Shown: positions 18,090-26,890 of the stretch, piece after piece | How positions within the stretch are numbered: position 1 is the first letter of the stretch | Layout: the number at the start of each line of letters is the position of its first letter | Assembly: GCA_910585545.1 (NCBI GenBank) | Contig: CAJUFN010000020.1 | Coordinates: forward strand, 1-40,532 | Reading direction: 5' to 3' | Origin: an uncultured Lachnospiraceae bacterium | GTDB taxonomy: Bacteria > Bacillota > Clostridia > Lachnospirales > Lachnospiraceae | Length of the DNA: 40,532 nucleotides | Position numbers and translations under genes: made by a program | Notes under the pieces: generated by a model | Databases searched by the model: none | Told to the model about the DNA's origin: nothing | Seen by the model: only the letters and a program-made list of their open reading frames with translations

Positions 18090-18608
18090 TCAAATTTTCT
18101 TCAATATATTAAGAACATTATATGACACTTCCTCTGGCATTCTTGCAACTTGAATAATCGGTTCTGAGATCTCCTCCATTTCCATTATCTCACCAAATGA
18201 ATGTAAACAGTTATATGCTTCCCTTATCGTTTCAACATCCGTTTGGCCAACCAAATAAAACAAACATTTTTTATGATTTTCCAAAAAATAGTCGCACATT
18301 TTATTTGTTCGATCAATATAATTTACCATAGCTGCAGATGGCATGTTAAAATAAGTTGGTGTTGCCATAATAATAATGTCGGATTCTTTAAGAGCAGGTT
18401 CAATCAGCATAGAAAAATCGTCGTGTAATAAACATTCTTTTCCGTCTTCACACAAAAGACATCCTGTACATAACTTAATATCTAAATTAATTAAATTAAA
18501 TATCTTCACTGCATGATAATTACTTTCAAAAATACTTTTTGCTGCCGCTACAAACTTTGCACAATTTCCCTCTAGTCTATGACTTCCATTAATAATAGTA
18601 ATATTCAT
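18090..18608 (-). CDS. NAD(P)H-dependent FMN reductase / iron-sulfur flavoprotein-like
   Basis: The N-terminal IINGSHRLEGNC is the phosphate-binding loop of flavodoxin-fold FMN proteins, followed by CTGCLLCEDGKECLLHDD (Cys47, 50, 53, 59). That is the C-x2-C-x2-C-x5-C signature plus DD of the iron-sulfur flavoprotein branch. The APTYFNMPS-like motif ATPTYFNMPSA completes the FMN site. At 172 residues it has the usual length. Its ATG overlaps the radical-SAM stop codon by 4 bases (ATGA), so the two are translationally coupled. A role in delivering electrons to the radical-SAM clusters is a reasonable inference. Confidence 0.88.
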   Translation of the reverse strand: MNITIINGSHRLEGNCAKFVAAAKSIFESNYHAVKIFNLINLDIKLCTGCLLCEDGKECLLHDDFSMLIEPALKESDIIIMATPTYFNMPSAAMVNYIDRTNKMCDYFLENHKKCLFYLVGQTDVETIREAYNCLHSFGEIMEMEEISEPIIQVARMPEEVSYNVLNILKKI

Positions 18609-20950
18609 TTAGCAACCTCCTCCAAATTAATTTCTAAAGAACATGCCCCGCACGCCGCACAACCTGATGATCTATCAATTTCCAAATGCTTTTTTTTCAA
18701 CATAACTGCCAATTTTCTGCTAACATCAATATAATCCGCACAGTCAGGCAGATGTGAATTTTCCATTGGTGTCCCATCCAACGGTTTAAACGGTATTAGT
18801 GTTGGAATCACACCCATTTCAACTAAATTTTCACACGCAATAATAATATCCTGCTTGGGTTGAATACCTACTATAAGGACAGAAGAAACATTTCCTTCTC
18901 TAAATATTTTCACCGCCCTTTTTAAGGAATCAAAATATCGCTGATTATTTATTAAGCCTTTCCCTGGACAAATATTTTTACGTAAATTTTCATTATAGAT
19001 CTCTATGCTCATAATAATAGCAGTTGCTCCTGCATTTTTTAGTTTTTGCAAATATGATATATCCTCTGGCGGTGTACATTCAACAGATATTGCTACTCTT
19101 CCACATCTTTTTACAATTGAAGTACAAACACAAGACAAATAATCCACTGCGGCATTGGACGAAAAACAAGTTCCACCACTCAAATTGATCTCGTAATCAC
19201 TCTGATATTCTAATGCAACATATACCATTTCTGCTATATCGTCAGGTGCTAATTGTATCATATCTCGCTCTGATAATGCATTTAGTCCACAATATTTACA
19301 TCCTTTCCCATTTCTAATGTAATTACAATCCAGAGAAGGCCATACCGAAATACATTTATTAGAATGTGGACGAACAATTTTACCAATCATTTCACCTTTA
19401 ATATTAGTGTATACCCATTTAGGAAAATGCAAAAATTCAAAACTACCAAGTGAAGTATCATTTTTCAATAATATCCATTCATTTTTACCTTTTTCTTTAA
19501 TAGAATATGGTGATTTTTTGCAAAATTTTTCTGCAACACATACATTAATCAGAACATCTTTAAAAATAATATGTATTGCATTAACGAACCCCTTTTCATA
19601 AATGAAAGGGTTAAAAGCAGAGATAATTTTTTTCTGCTCTTCCGATATATTTAGACCATAACACAATAATTCTGCCTTAATTTTCCATGGATTTTCTTTT
19701 AATACATAATATTCAAACATAGAATCCGCATAATCAACCAATTCAACAGCACGAATATATGCATTCTTTTCTTCAGAGACCTTTTTTTGAGATTGTAATA
19801 ACATATTATATCGTGATACACAATTACATTCCTTTGTCTCAGCTAACATTTCAAAAAAAACTCTCTTATTTTTTGTTATTCTTAAATTTTCAATTGCATT
19901 ATATATTCTTTCAGCACATTTCAGACAAGTTGTACTTGTTTTTGCATTAAAAATATGTACACTAGGATCTGGAGGTCCACCTTTAGGATCCGCAATAAAC
20001 CATGGATCAATATCACCATCCATATTACATCCAAAAATATCAATAGTTTCTTTTATAATTGCAGCAACTGTTCTAGAGTCAAGAAGTTTAAATTTTTCAT
20101 ATTTTAAAAGCACATCTGGTATTGTATATGCCTGTGTATTAGAAAACATCAAAACAGGCGCAATACTTTTTTCTTTTAAATATATTAATGATTGTTTAAC
20201 ATCGTTCATAGTCTCCTCATCTGTATAAGAAAATAATCCTGCAAAAACGAAAGCTCCAACTGGTATTTCATTTTTTTTCAACAAATAAACAGCTCTTTCA
20301 AATTCGTCAATAGGAAGAGATTTTGAATATAATACATTTCTTGAAAAATCATTTATACTTTCAAATCCCAACAAGACTCTGGCATGAAGTTGATGAAGTA
20401 AATTGAGTTCTTCTTCATCACCCAGATTATCAAAATATTTTATAACATCTATAGCGTGAGATTCGATATGAAGTACTATTTCACAATCATACTTATGCAT
20501 TGCACTAACTAGCATTCTCAAAATTTCTTTTCTAACACTGCAAGGATATTCAAGTTCATCAAAATATGAGCCTGTCGGCGTGCAAACCATTCCATATATT
20601 GGTTTAGTTGCTACACCCTTATACGCTACTCGACCAACTTGGTTTTTTATCACAATTTCTTGGAAGTTATCTAATATATACTTGACTTGCTCTAAATATC
20701 CATTGTCAAACTGTTCTTCAAAAATATCATGAACTGGTAATCTAGAATAAAAACATGGTGAGCATAAACCCTTTAGAGATCGTGTACAGAAACGTCCTTT
20801 CAAAATAAACTCTGGAAAAGGACCTATTGACTCTCGAATACTTCCACCAAAAGGGACAAAGTCACTTTCATTTTGTATTTTTCCACATTGATATGCTGTT
20901 GAACGCATCTTTTTCGTAACACCTATTATTTTTTTAGATAACTCTTTCAT
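18605..20950 (-). CDS. Twin radical-SAM protein with non-canonical cysteine spacing
   Basis: The 781-residue protein carries two radical-SAM-like halves. The first has C55-x7-C63-x2-C66 (CTRSLKGLCSPC), the second C542-x8-C551-x2-C554 followed by INLSGG, a SAM-binding-type glycine motif. Neither is the classic C-x3-C-x2-C; the spacing recalls archaeosine-synthase RaSEA-like enzymes. Further cysteine groups (TTCLKC and ECNC around 340-385; C764-x2-C767-x2-C770 at the C-terminus) could bind extra Fe-S clusters. AGGG precedes the ATG. It leads the operon, coupled to the flavoprotein gene. The substrate is unknown; the linked decarboxylase suggests an arginine-derived compound or peptide. Confidence 0.82.
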   Translation of the reverse strand: MKELSKKIIGVTKKMRSTAYQCGKIQNESDFVPFGGSIRESIGPFPEFILKGRFCTRSLKGLCSPCFYSRLPVHDIFEEQFDNGYLEQVKYILDNFQEIVIKNQVGRVAYKGVATKPIYGMVCTPTGSYFDELEYPCSVRKEILRMLVSAMHKYDCEIVLHIESHAIDVIKYFDNLGDEEELNLLHQLHARVLLGFESINDFSRNVLYSKSLPIDEFERAVYLLKKNEIPVGAFVFAGLFSYTDEETMNDVKQSLIYLKEKSIAPVLMFSNTQAYTIPDVLLKYEKFKLLDSRTVAAIIKETIDIFGCNMDGDIDPWFIADPKGGPPDPSVHIFNAKTSTTCLKCAERIYNAIENLRITKNKRVFFEMLAETKECNCVSRYNMLLQSQKKVSEEKNAYIRAVELVDYADSMFEYYVLKENPWKIKAELLCYGLNISEEQKKIISAFNPFIYEKGFVNAIHIIFKDVLINVCVAEKFCKKSPYSIKEKGKNEWILLKNDTSLGSFEFLHFPKWVYTNIKGEMIGKIVRPHSNKCISVWPSLDCNYIRNGKGCKYCGLNALSERDMIQLAPDDIAEMVYVALEYQSDYEINLSGGTCFSSNAAVDYLSCVCTSIVKRCGRVAISVECTPPEDISYLQKLKNAGATAIIMSIEIYNENLRKNICPGKGLINNQRYFDSLKRAVKIFREGNVSSVLIVGIQPKQDIIIACENLVEMGVIPTLIPFKPLDGTPMENSHLPDCADYIDVSRKLAVMLKKKHLEIDRSSGCAACGACSLEINLEEVAK

Positions 20951-21025
20951 TCTTTATACCCTTTAATTATTTAATATTTGTATATTACATATTAATCTGA
21001 TTCTCAAGATAGAATCTTAATTTTT

Positions 21026-21054
21026 ATTATATAATTTTTACCATTTTTCGACAA
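21026..21054 (-). promoter_or_regulatory. Promoter of the twin rSAM operon
   Basis: On the minus strand TTGTCG (21049-21054) and TATAAT (21026-21031) are separated by 17 bases, about 75 bases before the radical-SAM start codon. Right at the expected transcript start is a GATTCT-CAAGAT-AGAATC dyad (20999-21016), and upstream is an 8-base-arm inverted repeat GGAAAATA/TATTTTCC (21094-21113). Both are possible binding sites for the divergent LytTR protein. Confidence 0.55.
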
Positions 21055-21192
21055 CATTCGAACATCATATTATATATTATCAACACCATATCCGGAAAAT
21101 AAAAATATTTTCCTCTAAATATGCGTTAGTTTTTTGCTAGTAAATTGTCTTATATAGTGAAAGGGATTACAAAAGATAGGAAAAGATGAAAA

Positions 21193-21630
21193 ATGACATG
21201 CCCAAACGAATCTCAAATAGATATAGAACTCCAGAATACTATTTCTAATTTTTTAGCACAATATGGCTCCTCTGGCTTAAATCAGGCATTAAAGCTTTAT
21301 AAGGATGCCCAACAAGAATATATCTGCAGAACTAGAACCTCTATATCAAAAATTCATATATCGGATATATACTATATGGAAATACGGGAACATCAAATTA
21401 GCATTTATACTCAACATGGAACATATCATAAATACGGCACCTTAAATAATGAACTAAAATCACTTTCTTCTTATGGTTTTATCAAATGTGCCCAAAACCG
21501 CATCGTTTCATTAGGAAAAATTCGCTCGATTTGCTTCAATGATATCATCTTAATTAACGGTGCTAAAATACACATGAGCAAAAAATATGCTATTTCCATT
21601 ATTTCAGAATTCTCAAAAAACAAAAAGTAA
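21193..21630 (+). CDS. Stand-alone LytTR-domain transcriptional regulator
   Basis: Residues about 45-140 have the LytTR DNA-binding pattern: SKIHISDIYYMEIREHQISIYT, then YGTLNNELKSLSSYGFIKCAQNRIVSLGKI and a final MSKKYAISIISEF. The first 45 residues are a short helical region with no receiver domain. LytTR proteins bind direct repeats with a beta-strand DNA-binding fold and often control peptide or bacteriocin loci. This gene is divergent from the rSAM/PvlArgDC operon across 242 bases, making it the likely regulator. The ribosome site (AGG about 12 bases upstream) is weak; an ATG at 21186 is out of frame. AT-rich like the operon. Confidence 0.82.
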   Translation: MTCPNESQIDIELQNTISNFLAQYGSSGLNQALKLYKDAQQEYICRTRTSISKIHISDIYYMEIREHQISIYTQHGTYHKYGTLNNELKSLSSYGFIKCAQNRIVSLGKIRSICFNDIILINGAKIHMSKKYAISIISEFSKNKK

Positions 21631-21722
21631 TTTTGAGAATGACTTATTAGGTACTTAATCCATAAAACAGCAGATAGAATATCCCCATAATTTCTAAGAT
21701 ACCCTATCTGCTTCTATATTTC

Positions 21723-22118
21723 CTATAATCCCTTAATAAACGCCACTTCCTTTTTCTTAAGTGCCTTCTTCAGCTTTTCATTTTCTGCCTTCAAATCCTT
21801 ATTCTCCTTCTGGGATTTTTCATACTCTATCTTAATCAGCTCATTCTGCCGCTCCAACGCATAATCCAGAATCACTTTTTTCTTCTGGTGGAACACCTTA
21901 CCTTCCTGCTGCTGCCTTGCATCATTCAAGAATTTACTCACCACCGGATTCTTATAAAAGAAAGCCCTAGACAATCCCGTTTTCCGGACCAGATCACAGA
22001 CCAGGAGCTGTTCATCTTTCTCCAGCATCTCTTTGATCGTCCGAATCGCATAATCAATTTTTTCCTTACTCGCCTTTTGATTCGTCTCAACCATTTTGGA
22101 ATACTTGCTCATATCCAT
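21723..22118 (-). CDS. tnpC: TnpC-like transposition protein (DUF6262) of a Tn554-type element
   Basis: The 131-residue protein has a helix-turn-helix-like N-terminal part (LLVCDLVRKTGLSRAFFYKNPVVSKFL) and a C-terminal coiled coil (KENKDLKAENEKLKKALKKKE). This is the layout of Tn554 TnpC/DUF6262, which assists and orients transposition. It overlaps the preceding recombinase gene by 32 bases, so it is translated in the same operon, as in Tn554. It is the last transposition gene; DNA beyond it (toward lower coordinates) is where Tn554 relatives carry cargo. Confidence 0.85.
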   Translation of the reverse strand: MDMSKYSKMVETNQKASKEKIDYAIRTIKEMLEKDEQLLVCDLVRKTGLSRAFFYKNPVVSKFLNDARQQQEGKVFHQKKKVILDYALERQNELIKIEYEKSQKENKDLKAENEKLKKALKKKEVAFIKGL

Positions 22119-23601
22119 CCCACTCCTTGATAATCTCGCTCAATATCTCATCCATTGTTTTCCTTAGTTCTTCGGTCTCCTTTACCATCAGCTTTCCGCT
22201 TGCCCTCCGGTACCGGTAAACCGTATTTACGCCCCTATGTCCTAATAAATGTGCGATGGCTGCATCATCCAGATGCAGTTCCACAAGCTTCATGCCATAG
22301 CAGTGCCGGAATAAATGTGTGGCAAACCCCATCCGTTCTCCATTGTCTTTACAGATATTATTTTCTCGAATCAGCGTATATACACGGTGTTTCAGCATGG
22401 AATATTGAAACGGCAGGGAAGGATTCGATTCATTCACGAAAATATATTCGGTTTCCCCATACCTTTCATAGGTATATTCCATTGATTTCTGGATTAACCT
22501 GGCCACATCATCCGGAACTGGTTTTTCATAATAAGAAGTCTTTACCTGATACATCCGGACGATATAGTGGCCGTTTTCCTGGTATAAGCAGTCTGTTCGC
22601 AAGGTAAGGGTATCAGAAATCCTTCCCCCAAGCATCTGATGCAGGATCAATGCGCGCGCCACTTGTTCCTCCATATTGACGATATAATAATTTAACCGCC
22701 TTATTTCTTCGTCAGAATAAGTTTTGAATGCCACTTCAGGCATTTTGGGCATATCCTGTTTGATAAATAATTTCTCCAGCTTGGGATTGCCAATCACTTT
22801 CCCTACCTGCCGCAGCATATCTTTTAAATTTGCCATTTCAGATTTTAGATTTCTTTCCTGGCCTCTTTCCAGATTGATGTGAGTTAAATATTCCTCAATA
22901 TTTAACCGCCCCACCTCTCCTAAGCTTGTGATCTCCGGGTTCCTCTCAGCAAGGAATTCTGAAAAATGTCTTACCGCACGTATCTCCCCCTGCAGTGAAC
23001 CTACGGATAAATATTTAATCCTGATATAACATGCCTGTTTCACTTCTTCTTTTATTGTCTCTTGCCTGATTCCTGTAAATCTTATCGTCCTTATCATCTG
23101 TATCGGATTCTGCCTGACCTCAAATCCCAGATTGTCCAGCTTCCACACGTCTTTTTCCCACTCCGGCCGTTTGTCTTCCGGTTCCAGGAAATGAAGCAAG
23201 AGACGCAAGTACTTTACCGGCCCTGCCTCCTCCTGTAAATTCCTTCCCATGCTCTTCATATAATGCTTCCGCGTGATCTGATATCCGTGGTTTAAGAGCC
23301 ATGCCTTAAATTTCTTAACAAGGACCTCTTCCGGTACTGCCCGGAAGCTATTAAGCAAGGGATATTTCTCTTTCATAAACCTGGCAATCACATTATAATG
23401 GATAATATCCACATCTACGGTAGCCATACTCAGCTCTTCCCCGCGGCTCCGTATGAACGCTTCCATTTCCTTTTTCTGCCCCTCCGCTGCCAAGAGCCCT
23501 AAATCGTAAAAATGCCGCTCCATAACCCTGATTCTTTTTTCGGAAGCATTTCCTTTTCTTTGATAACAGGGAAGATCTTTTATGTAAATCTTAGTTTCCA
23601 T
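22087..23601 (-). CDS. Tyrosine recombinase, third of a Tn554-like trio
   Basis: The C-terminal catalytic domain shows the tyrosine-recombinase residues: Arg in LGGRISDTLTLR, HLFRH, LLGH and the nucleophile in NTVYRYRR. An N-terminal SAM-like core-binding domain precedes it. I place the start at the ATG at 23601 (TKIYIKDLPCYQRK), with AAGGAAG upstream, rather than at 23664 inside the preceding gene; this gives 504 residues and an 11-base overlap with the gene before. Three recombinases in a row followed by TnpC is a variant of the Tn554 tnpABC module; which copy does cleavage, synapsis or accessory work cannot be told from sequence. Confidence 0.9.
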   Translation of the reverse strand: METKIYIKDLPCYQRKGNASEKRIRVMERHFYDLGLLAAEGQKKEMEAFIRSRGEELSMATVDVDIIHYNVIARFMKEKYPLLNSFRAVPEEVLVKKFKAWLLNHGYQITRKHYMKSMGRNLQEEAGPVKYLRLLLHFLEPEDKRPEWEKDVWKLDNLGFEVRQNPIQMIRTIRFTGIRQETIKEEVKQACYIRIKYLSVGSLQGEIRAVRHFSEFLAERNPEITSLGEVGRLNIEEYLTHINLERGQERNLKSEMANLKDMLRQVGKVIGNPKLEKLFIKQDMPKMPEVAFKTYSDEEIRRLNYYIVNMEEQVARALILHQMLGGRISDTLTLRTDCLYQENGHYIVRMYQVKTSYYEKPVPDDVARLIQKSMEYTYERYGETEYIFVNESNPSLPFQYSMLKHRVYTLIRENNICKDNGERMGFATHLFRHCYGMKLVELHLDDAAIAHLLGHRGVNTVYRYRRASGKLMVKETEELRKTMDEILSEIIKEWDGYEQVFQNG

Positions 23602-25558
23602 CGTTCCCACTTCCTTCTTTCCATTCACTTGCAAGACTTTTCTGCTCTTTATAATATTGTTCACTGGATCGGTCTACATGCCTCTGGATACAGTCGATAT
23701 ACCGCCGCGTCATATTTTCATGCTTATGTCCAAGGAATTCCCGGATTGCCTGAATCGAAGCCCCATGTTCATACAATGCAGTGGCTACGCTGTGCCGGTA
23801 ATCATGCGTTTGGAACACATGATCTCCGCATCTGATTCCCCATTCATTGCACCAGTCCACCATTTCATGCCAATAGTGTGTTGATAAATACGGGCCTCCT
23901 TTCGAATTTTGAAATACATAGGAATCCAACCCGATTTTTTTTCGTTCTATGTATACCATCATGCTCCGATACAGCAGCATTGGGATTGGGATTACCTTTT
24001 CCATCTTCATCTTATGCTGGTAAATCCGAAGCCAGGCAACCCCTTCCTTCAGATAATATCCTTCCCGTTTTATAGAGCATACTTCATTAATCCGTAATCC
24101 AAGGCACCATAAATGCAGATACATAAGCCGCATATCTTCCGGCAGCTCTTTTAAATTCTTAAAGATCTCTGTCACCGTATTCTGCGGCACAGACCGGTAA
24201 TGATGCGGCACCGTTGCCCGCTTGATATAGTATTCCGGGTAAAACGGAACCTTGCTATAGTATCCCCTTGCTGTCAAGAATCTAAAAAAGCAGTGAATCT
24301 CTGCCACTTTATCATTAAAAGTTATCATTTCAACATCTTCTTCCTGCAGCTTCCTCATATACAAATCAATCTCTGCCGCAGTCAGTTTATCTACCGCAAG
24401 TTTTTCTTGATCCAGAAAACGCAGAAAAGCTTTTGTAATATATGTCCGTGCCCAAATATTCTGGACAGAGGCTCCTGTCACACCAAGCTGATATTTTACA
24501 TATTTCTTTAGATATTCCCGATTTCCTTTATCCGCTATATCCAAAAAGGAAATCCGCTTTACCGGCCTTGTCGGATCATAACGTGTTGCATCAAACTGAA
24601 AACGCTCCAAGTACCATACATTTGCCTCCCAGTTTATATCCTTAGCCTCTATAAAAAGAATCCTCTGTACCTTATCCACAATCTGATGATACCGGTTCTT
24701 TACAAGCGGCTCCGATTTTGCTTTACAGATATATTCATCAATTTGATTCTGCTCTAATTGTGTAAGATCCGAAATCCCTTTATCTATACAGTACATATAA
24801 AAGTAGTGCAGCGGTGCAAGATATCCCCGCCTCAATTCACGACCTGACGAACTTTCCAGCGCATAATTTAGTACCGTAAAAACCTGGTATTTCAGATTTG
24901 GTGACGTATGAATGGAAAAATCCCATATAAGTCCCTTGGTATTCCTACAATAATAAAATTCCTTTGCTAAATTATAATCCGGATGATATCCCAAATAAAT
25001 CCTCTTTTCTTCATATTTCAGCCGAATCCTGCCTGCCCTTATGCCATCGCTTCTTTTTTTGATATCAAATAATTTTAACTTATCTAAACCTTTCAGATAC
25101 CAAGATTGGTTTTCCCTATTTATCGTTTTTTTCAGATATTGCTCATAACTTGTCCGCACATCCCAGTCAACCTCTTCCATGCTATGTATCCCTTTCTCCA
25201 TCAGAAATGAATACACTTTATTCTTAAGAGTTGGTTCTACCAAATCACATACTTCCAGCTCTTCTTTTAGTTTTACAAATTCCTTCTCCTTATGAAATTC
25301 CCTCCAATCCCGTAAAGTTTTTTGGTATGTTCCAATCAATTTTTTATCTTGAATCCCCTGTTCCTTAAGCCATGACCTATATGAATCAACCAGATTATCC
25401 TCTATTTCCAGTACATCATATACATTTTTCAGGCATAAATACTCTACTCCACGTTTTATAAACGGCTTCTCCTTTACCGGACACTCTCCTATCTGTCTTT
25501 CCAAATACTGCAAGTTCTTTTTTTCTTCCTGAATACAACCAACTGCTGCCATTGCCAT
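23591..25558 (-). CDS. tnpB: Tyrosine recombinase, TnpB-like
   Basis: This 655-residue protein matches Tn554 TnpB in size. It has a long N-terminal region, then a catalytic domain with Arg in LGLRINEVCSI, THDYRH, FLGHKHENMTRRYI (H and the Tyr nucleophile). All conserved catalytic residues appear present, so it should be active. GGAG and AGG motifs precede the ATG, which lies 13 bases after the TnpA stop; its 3' end overlaps the next recombinase. The set is transcribed from the promoter near 26750. Confidence 0.9.
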   Translation of the reverse strand: MAMAAVGCIQEEKKNLQYLERQIGECPVKEKPFIKRGVEYLCLKNVYDVLEIEDNLVDSYRSWLKEQGIQDKKLIGTYQKTLRDWREFHKEKEFVKLKEELEVCDLVEPTLKNKVYSFLMEKGIHSMEEVDWDVRTSYEQYLKKTINRENQSWYLKGLDKLKLFDIKKRSDGIRAGRIRLKYEEKRIYLGYHPDYNLAKEFYYCRNTKGLIWDFSIHTSPNLKYQVFTVLNYALESSSGRELRRGYLAPLHYFYMYCIDKGISDLTQLEQNQIDEYICKAKSEPLVKNRYHQIVDKVQRILFIEAKDINWEANVWYLERFQFDATRYDPTRPVKRISFLDIADKGNREYLKKYVKYQLGVTGASVQNIWARTYITKAFLRFLDQEKLAVDKLTAAEIDLYMRKLQEEDVEMITFNDKVAEIHCFFRFLTARGYYSKVPFYPEYYIKRATVPHHYRSVPQNTVTEIFKNLKELPEDMRLMYLHLWCLGLRINEVCSIKREGYYLKEGVAWLRIYQHKMKMEKVIPIPMLLYRSMMVYIERKKIGLDSYVFQNSKGGPYLSTHYWHEMVDWCNEWGIRCGDHVFQTHDYRHSVATALYEHGASIQAIREFLGHKHENMTRRYIDCIQRHVDRSSEQYYKEQKSLASEWKEGSGNDGN

Positions 25559-25571
25559 ATTTCACCTACTC

Positions 25572-26690
25572 CTATAACAATTTATCTGCCATGTATAATG
25601 CTGCATTTTTACGGTAAAGTTCCTCACTTGCCTCAACCAGTTCTTCATTACTGATATTCAGATAATTTATGGTCGTTTGTAAATTCCTATGACCTAGTGC
25701 CTGACTGATCAACTCTAGGCTCCATCCATTTTTCCTGCGCTCGTTTGCGAAGTAATGTCTGAGCATATGGGATGTCACCTTAATCTGCGTCTTCTCTTGT
25801 AATCGCCGGAGCATAGCATTCACCGCATCTTCCGTCAATGCCCGTCCCGCATTCTCGCCGGATAAGGTAATAAATAAATATTCTGACTCCTTCAAGAGAT
25901 TTCTGTATTTGGCATAGTAAAAGAGCAGAATATCAAACGTATCTTTACTGACCTTCGCCCACCGGTCTTCCTCATACTTTGCACGCACTTCGTTTTCATT
26001 ATCCATTCTCGGCTCGACACGTATCCGACACCCCTGATAATCAATATCTTCAACGTAACGCACACCTAAGAGCTCTCCAATCCGAAAACCTGTCTCCGCC
26101 AACAAAAGAAGCAGTAACTGGTCCCGGCAGTTCGTACATGCATCTAAAAGGATTATAATATTTTTTCTTTCAATCGTTCTTCCCTTTGACGAAGCCGCAT
26201 TCAAATATCCATCAAATGACCGGCACAACTTTGTCCTTCTAATACCTATGGCATTCGTATAAGAAACCGTCTTATCCGAAAGCACCTGCAGGGAACCAAA
26301 TTGCTCATACTCCATTTCAAGGAATTGATAGAATCCGAACACATCATGCAGATATGCATTGCAAGTTCCATTATCCGGAAGCTTTCTTAGTCCTCCGGAA
26401 ATATGTTTTCCTCCCTTAATCCAATAGAGAAAGTTCTGGAAAAATTCCATCTGTGCGCTGTAACTCATCTGATAGACATCTTCAAACTGTCTCTCCTGCT
26501 CCTTCAGATACCCCATAAAATAGGATAAGGAAAATGCGATACGCTTTACCGTATTGGGGGAACGGTTTGAAATTATCTTATGTTTTAAATATTTTGTTGG
26601 ATATACACAGATACTCGCATCCTCTGTCCGGCGAATTAAAAAATAGACTCTACCCTCATATCTCACAGTTCCAACTTCATAAGCCTTCAA
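25572..26690 (-). CDS. tnpA: Tyrosine recombinase, TnpA-like
   Basis: The 372-residue protein is close in length to Tn554 TnpA (about 360). Its catalytic motifs are Arg in ETGFRIGELLGV, HMLRHYFANERR, LGHRNLQTTINYL with the Tyr nucleophile. The start codon is TTG at 26690, chosen because a GGAGAGGGGG ribosome site lies just upstream and the next in-frame Met is far inside the fold. It is the first gene of the transposition operon. A sigma-A promoter lies 33 to 62 bases upstream of the start, and the HTH gene beyond diverges, so the element end is probably between 26750 and 26890. Confidence 0.92.
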   Translation of the reverse strand: MKAYEVGTVRYEGRVYFLIRRTEDASICVYPTKYLKHKIISNRSPNTVKRIAFSLSYFMGYLKEQERQFEDVYQMSYSAQMEFFQNFLYWIKGGKHISGGLRKLPDNGTCNAYLHDVFGFYQFLEMEYEQFGSLQVLSDKTVSYTNAIGIRRTKLCRSFDGYLNAASSKGRTIERKNIIILLDACTNCRDQLLLLLLAETGFRIGELLGVRYVEDIDYQGCRIRVEPRMDNENEVRAKYEEDRWAKVSKDTFDILLFYYAKYRNLLKESEYLFITLSGENAGRALTEDAVNAMLRRLQEKTQIKVTSHMLRHYFANERRKNGWSLELISQALGHRNLQTTINYLNISNEELVEASEELYRKNAALYMADKLL

Positions 26691-26722
26691 ATCGTATCCC
26701 CCTCTCCTTTTACTGTATCTAC

Positions 26723-26752
26723 ATTATACACACTTTTTCTTTTGAATGTCAA
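26723..26752 (-). promoter_or_regulatory. Promoter of the transposition operon
   Basis: On the minus strand TTGACA (26747-26752) and TATAAT (26723-26728), both consensus, are separated by 18 bases just upstream of the TTG start of the TnpA-like gene. Confidence 0.75.
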
Positions 26753-26843
26753 TTATTATTGATATAGATTATTATATATTGATTTATAATATTTGAGTAA
26801 TACTTCTAGGGAGCAGAAAAAATTTCTCTGCTTAAATCTCTGA

Positions 26844-26872
26844 TTGATTGTTCCATTCCCACATGATATAGT
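26844..26872 (+). promoter_or_regulatory. Promoter of the HTH regulator
   Basis: TTGATT (26844-26849) and TATAGT (26867-26872) are 17 bases apart, followed by GGAGG and the ATG of the helix-turn-helix gene at 26891. Confidence 0.6.
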
Positions 26873-26890
26873 GAAAACGGAGGTTTTATT

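Noticed and set aside
14068..21630. A RiPP cluster with a precursor peptide
   Set aside because: I could not find a short ORF with a convincing ribosome site and leader/core layout in the intergenic gaps, and no peptide transporter or protease is present.
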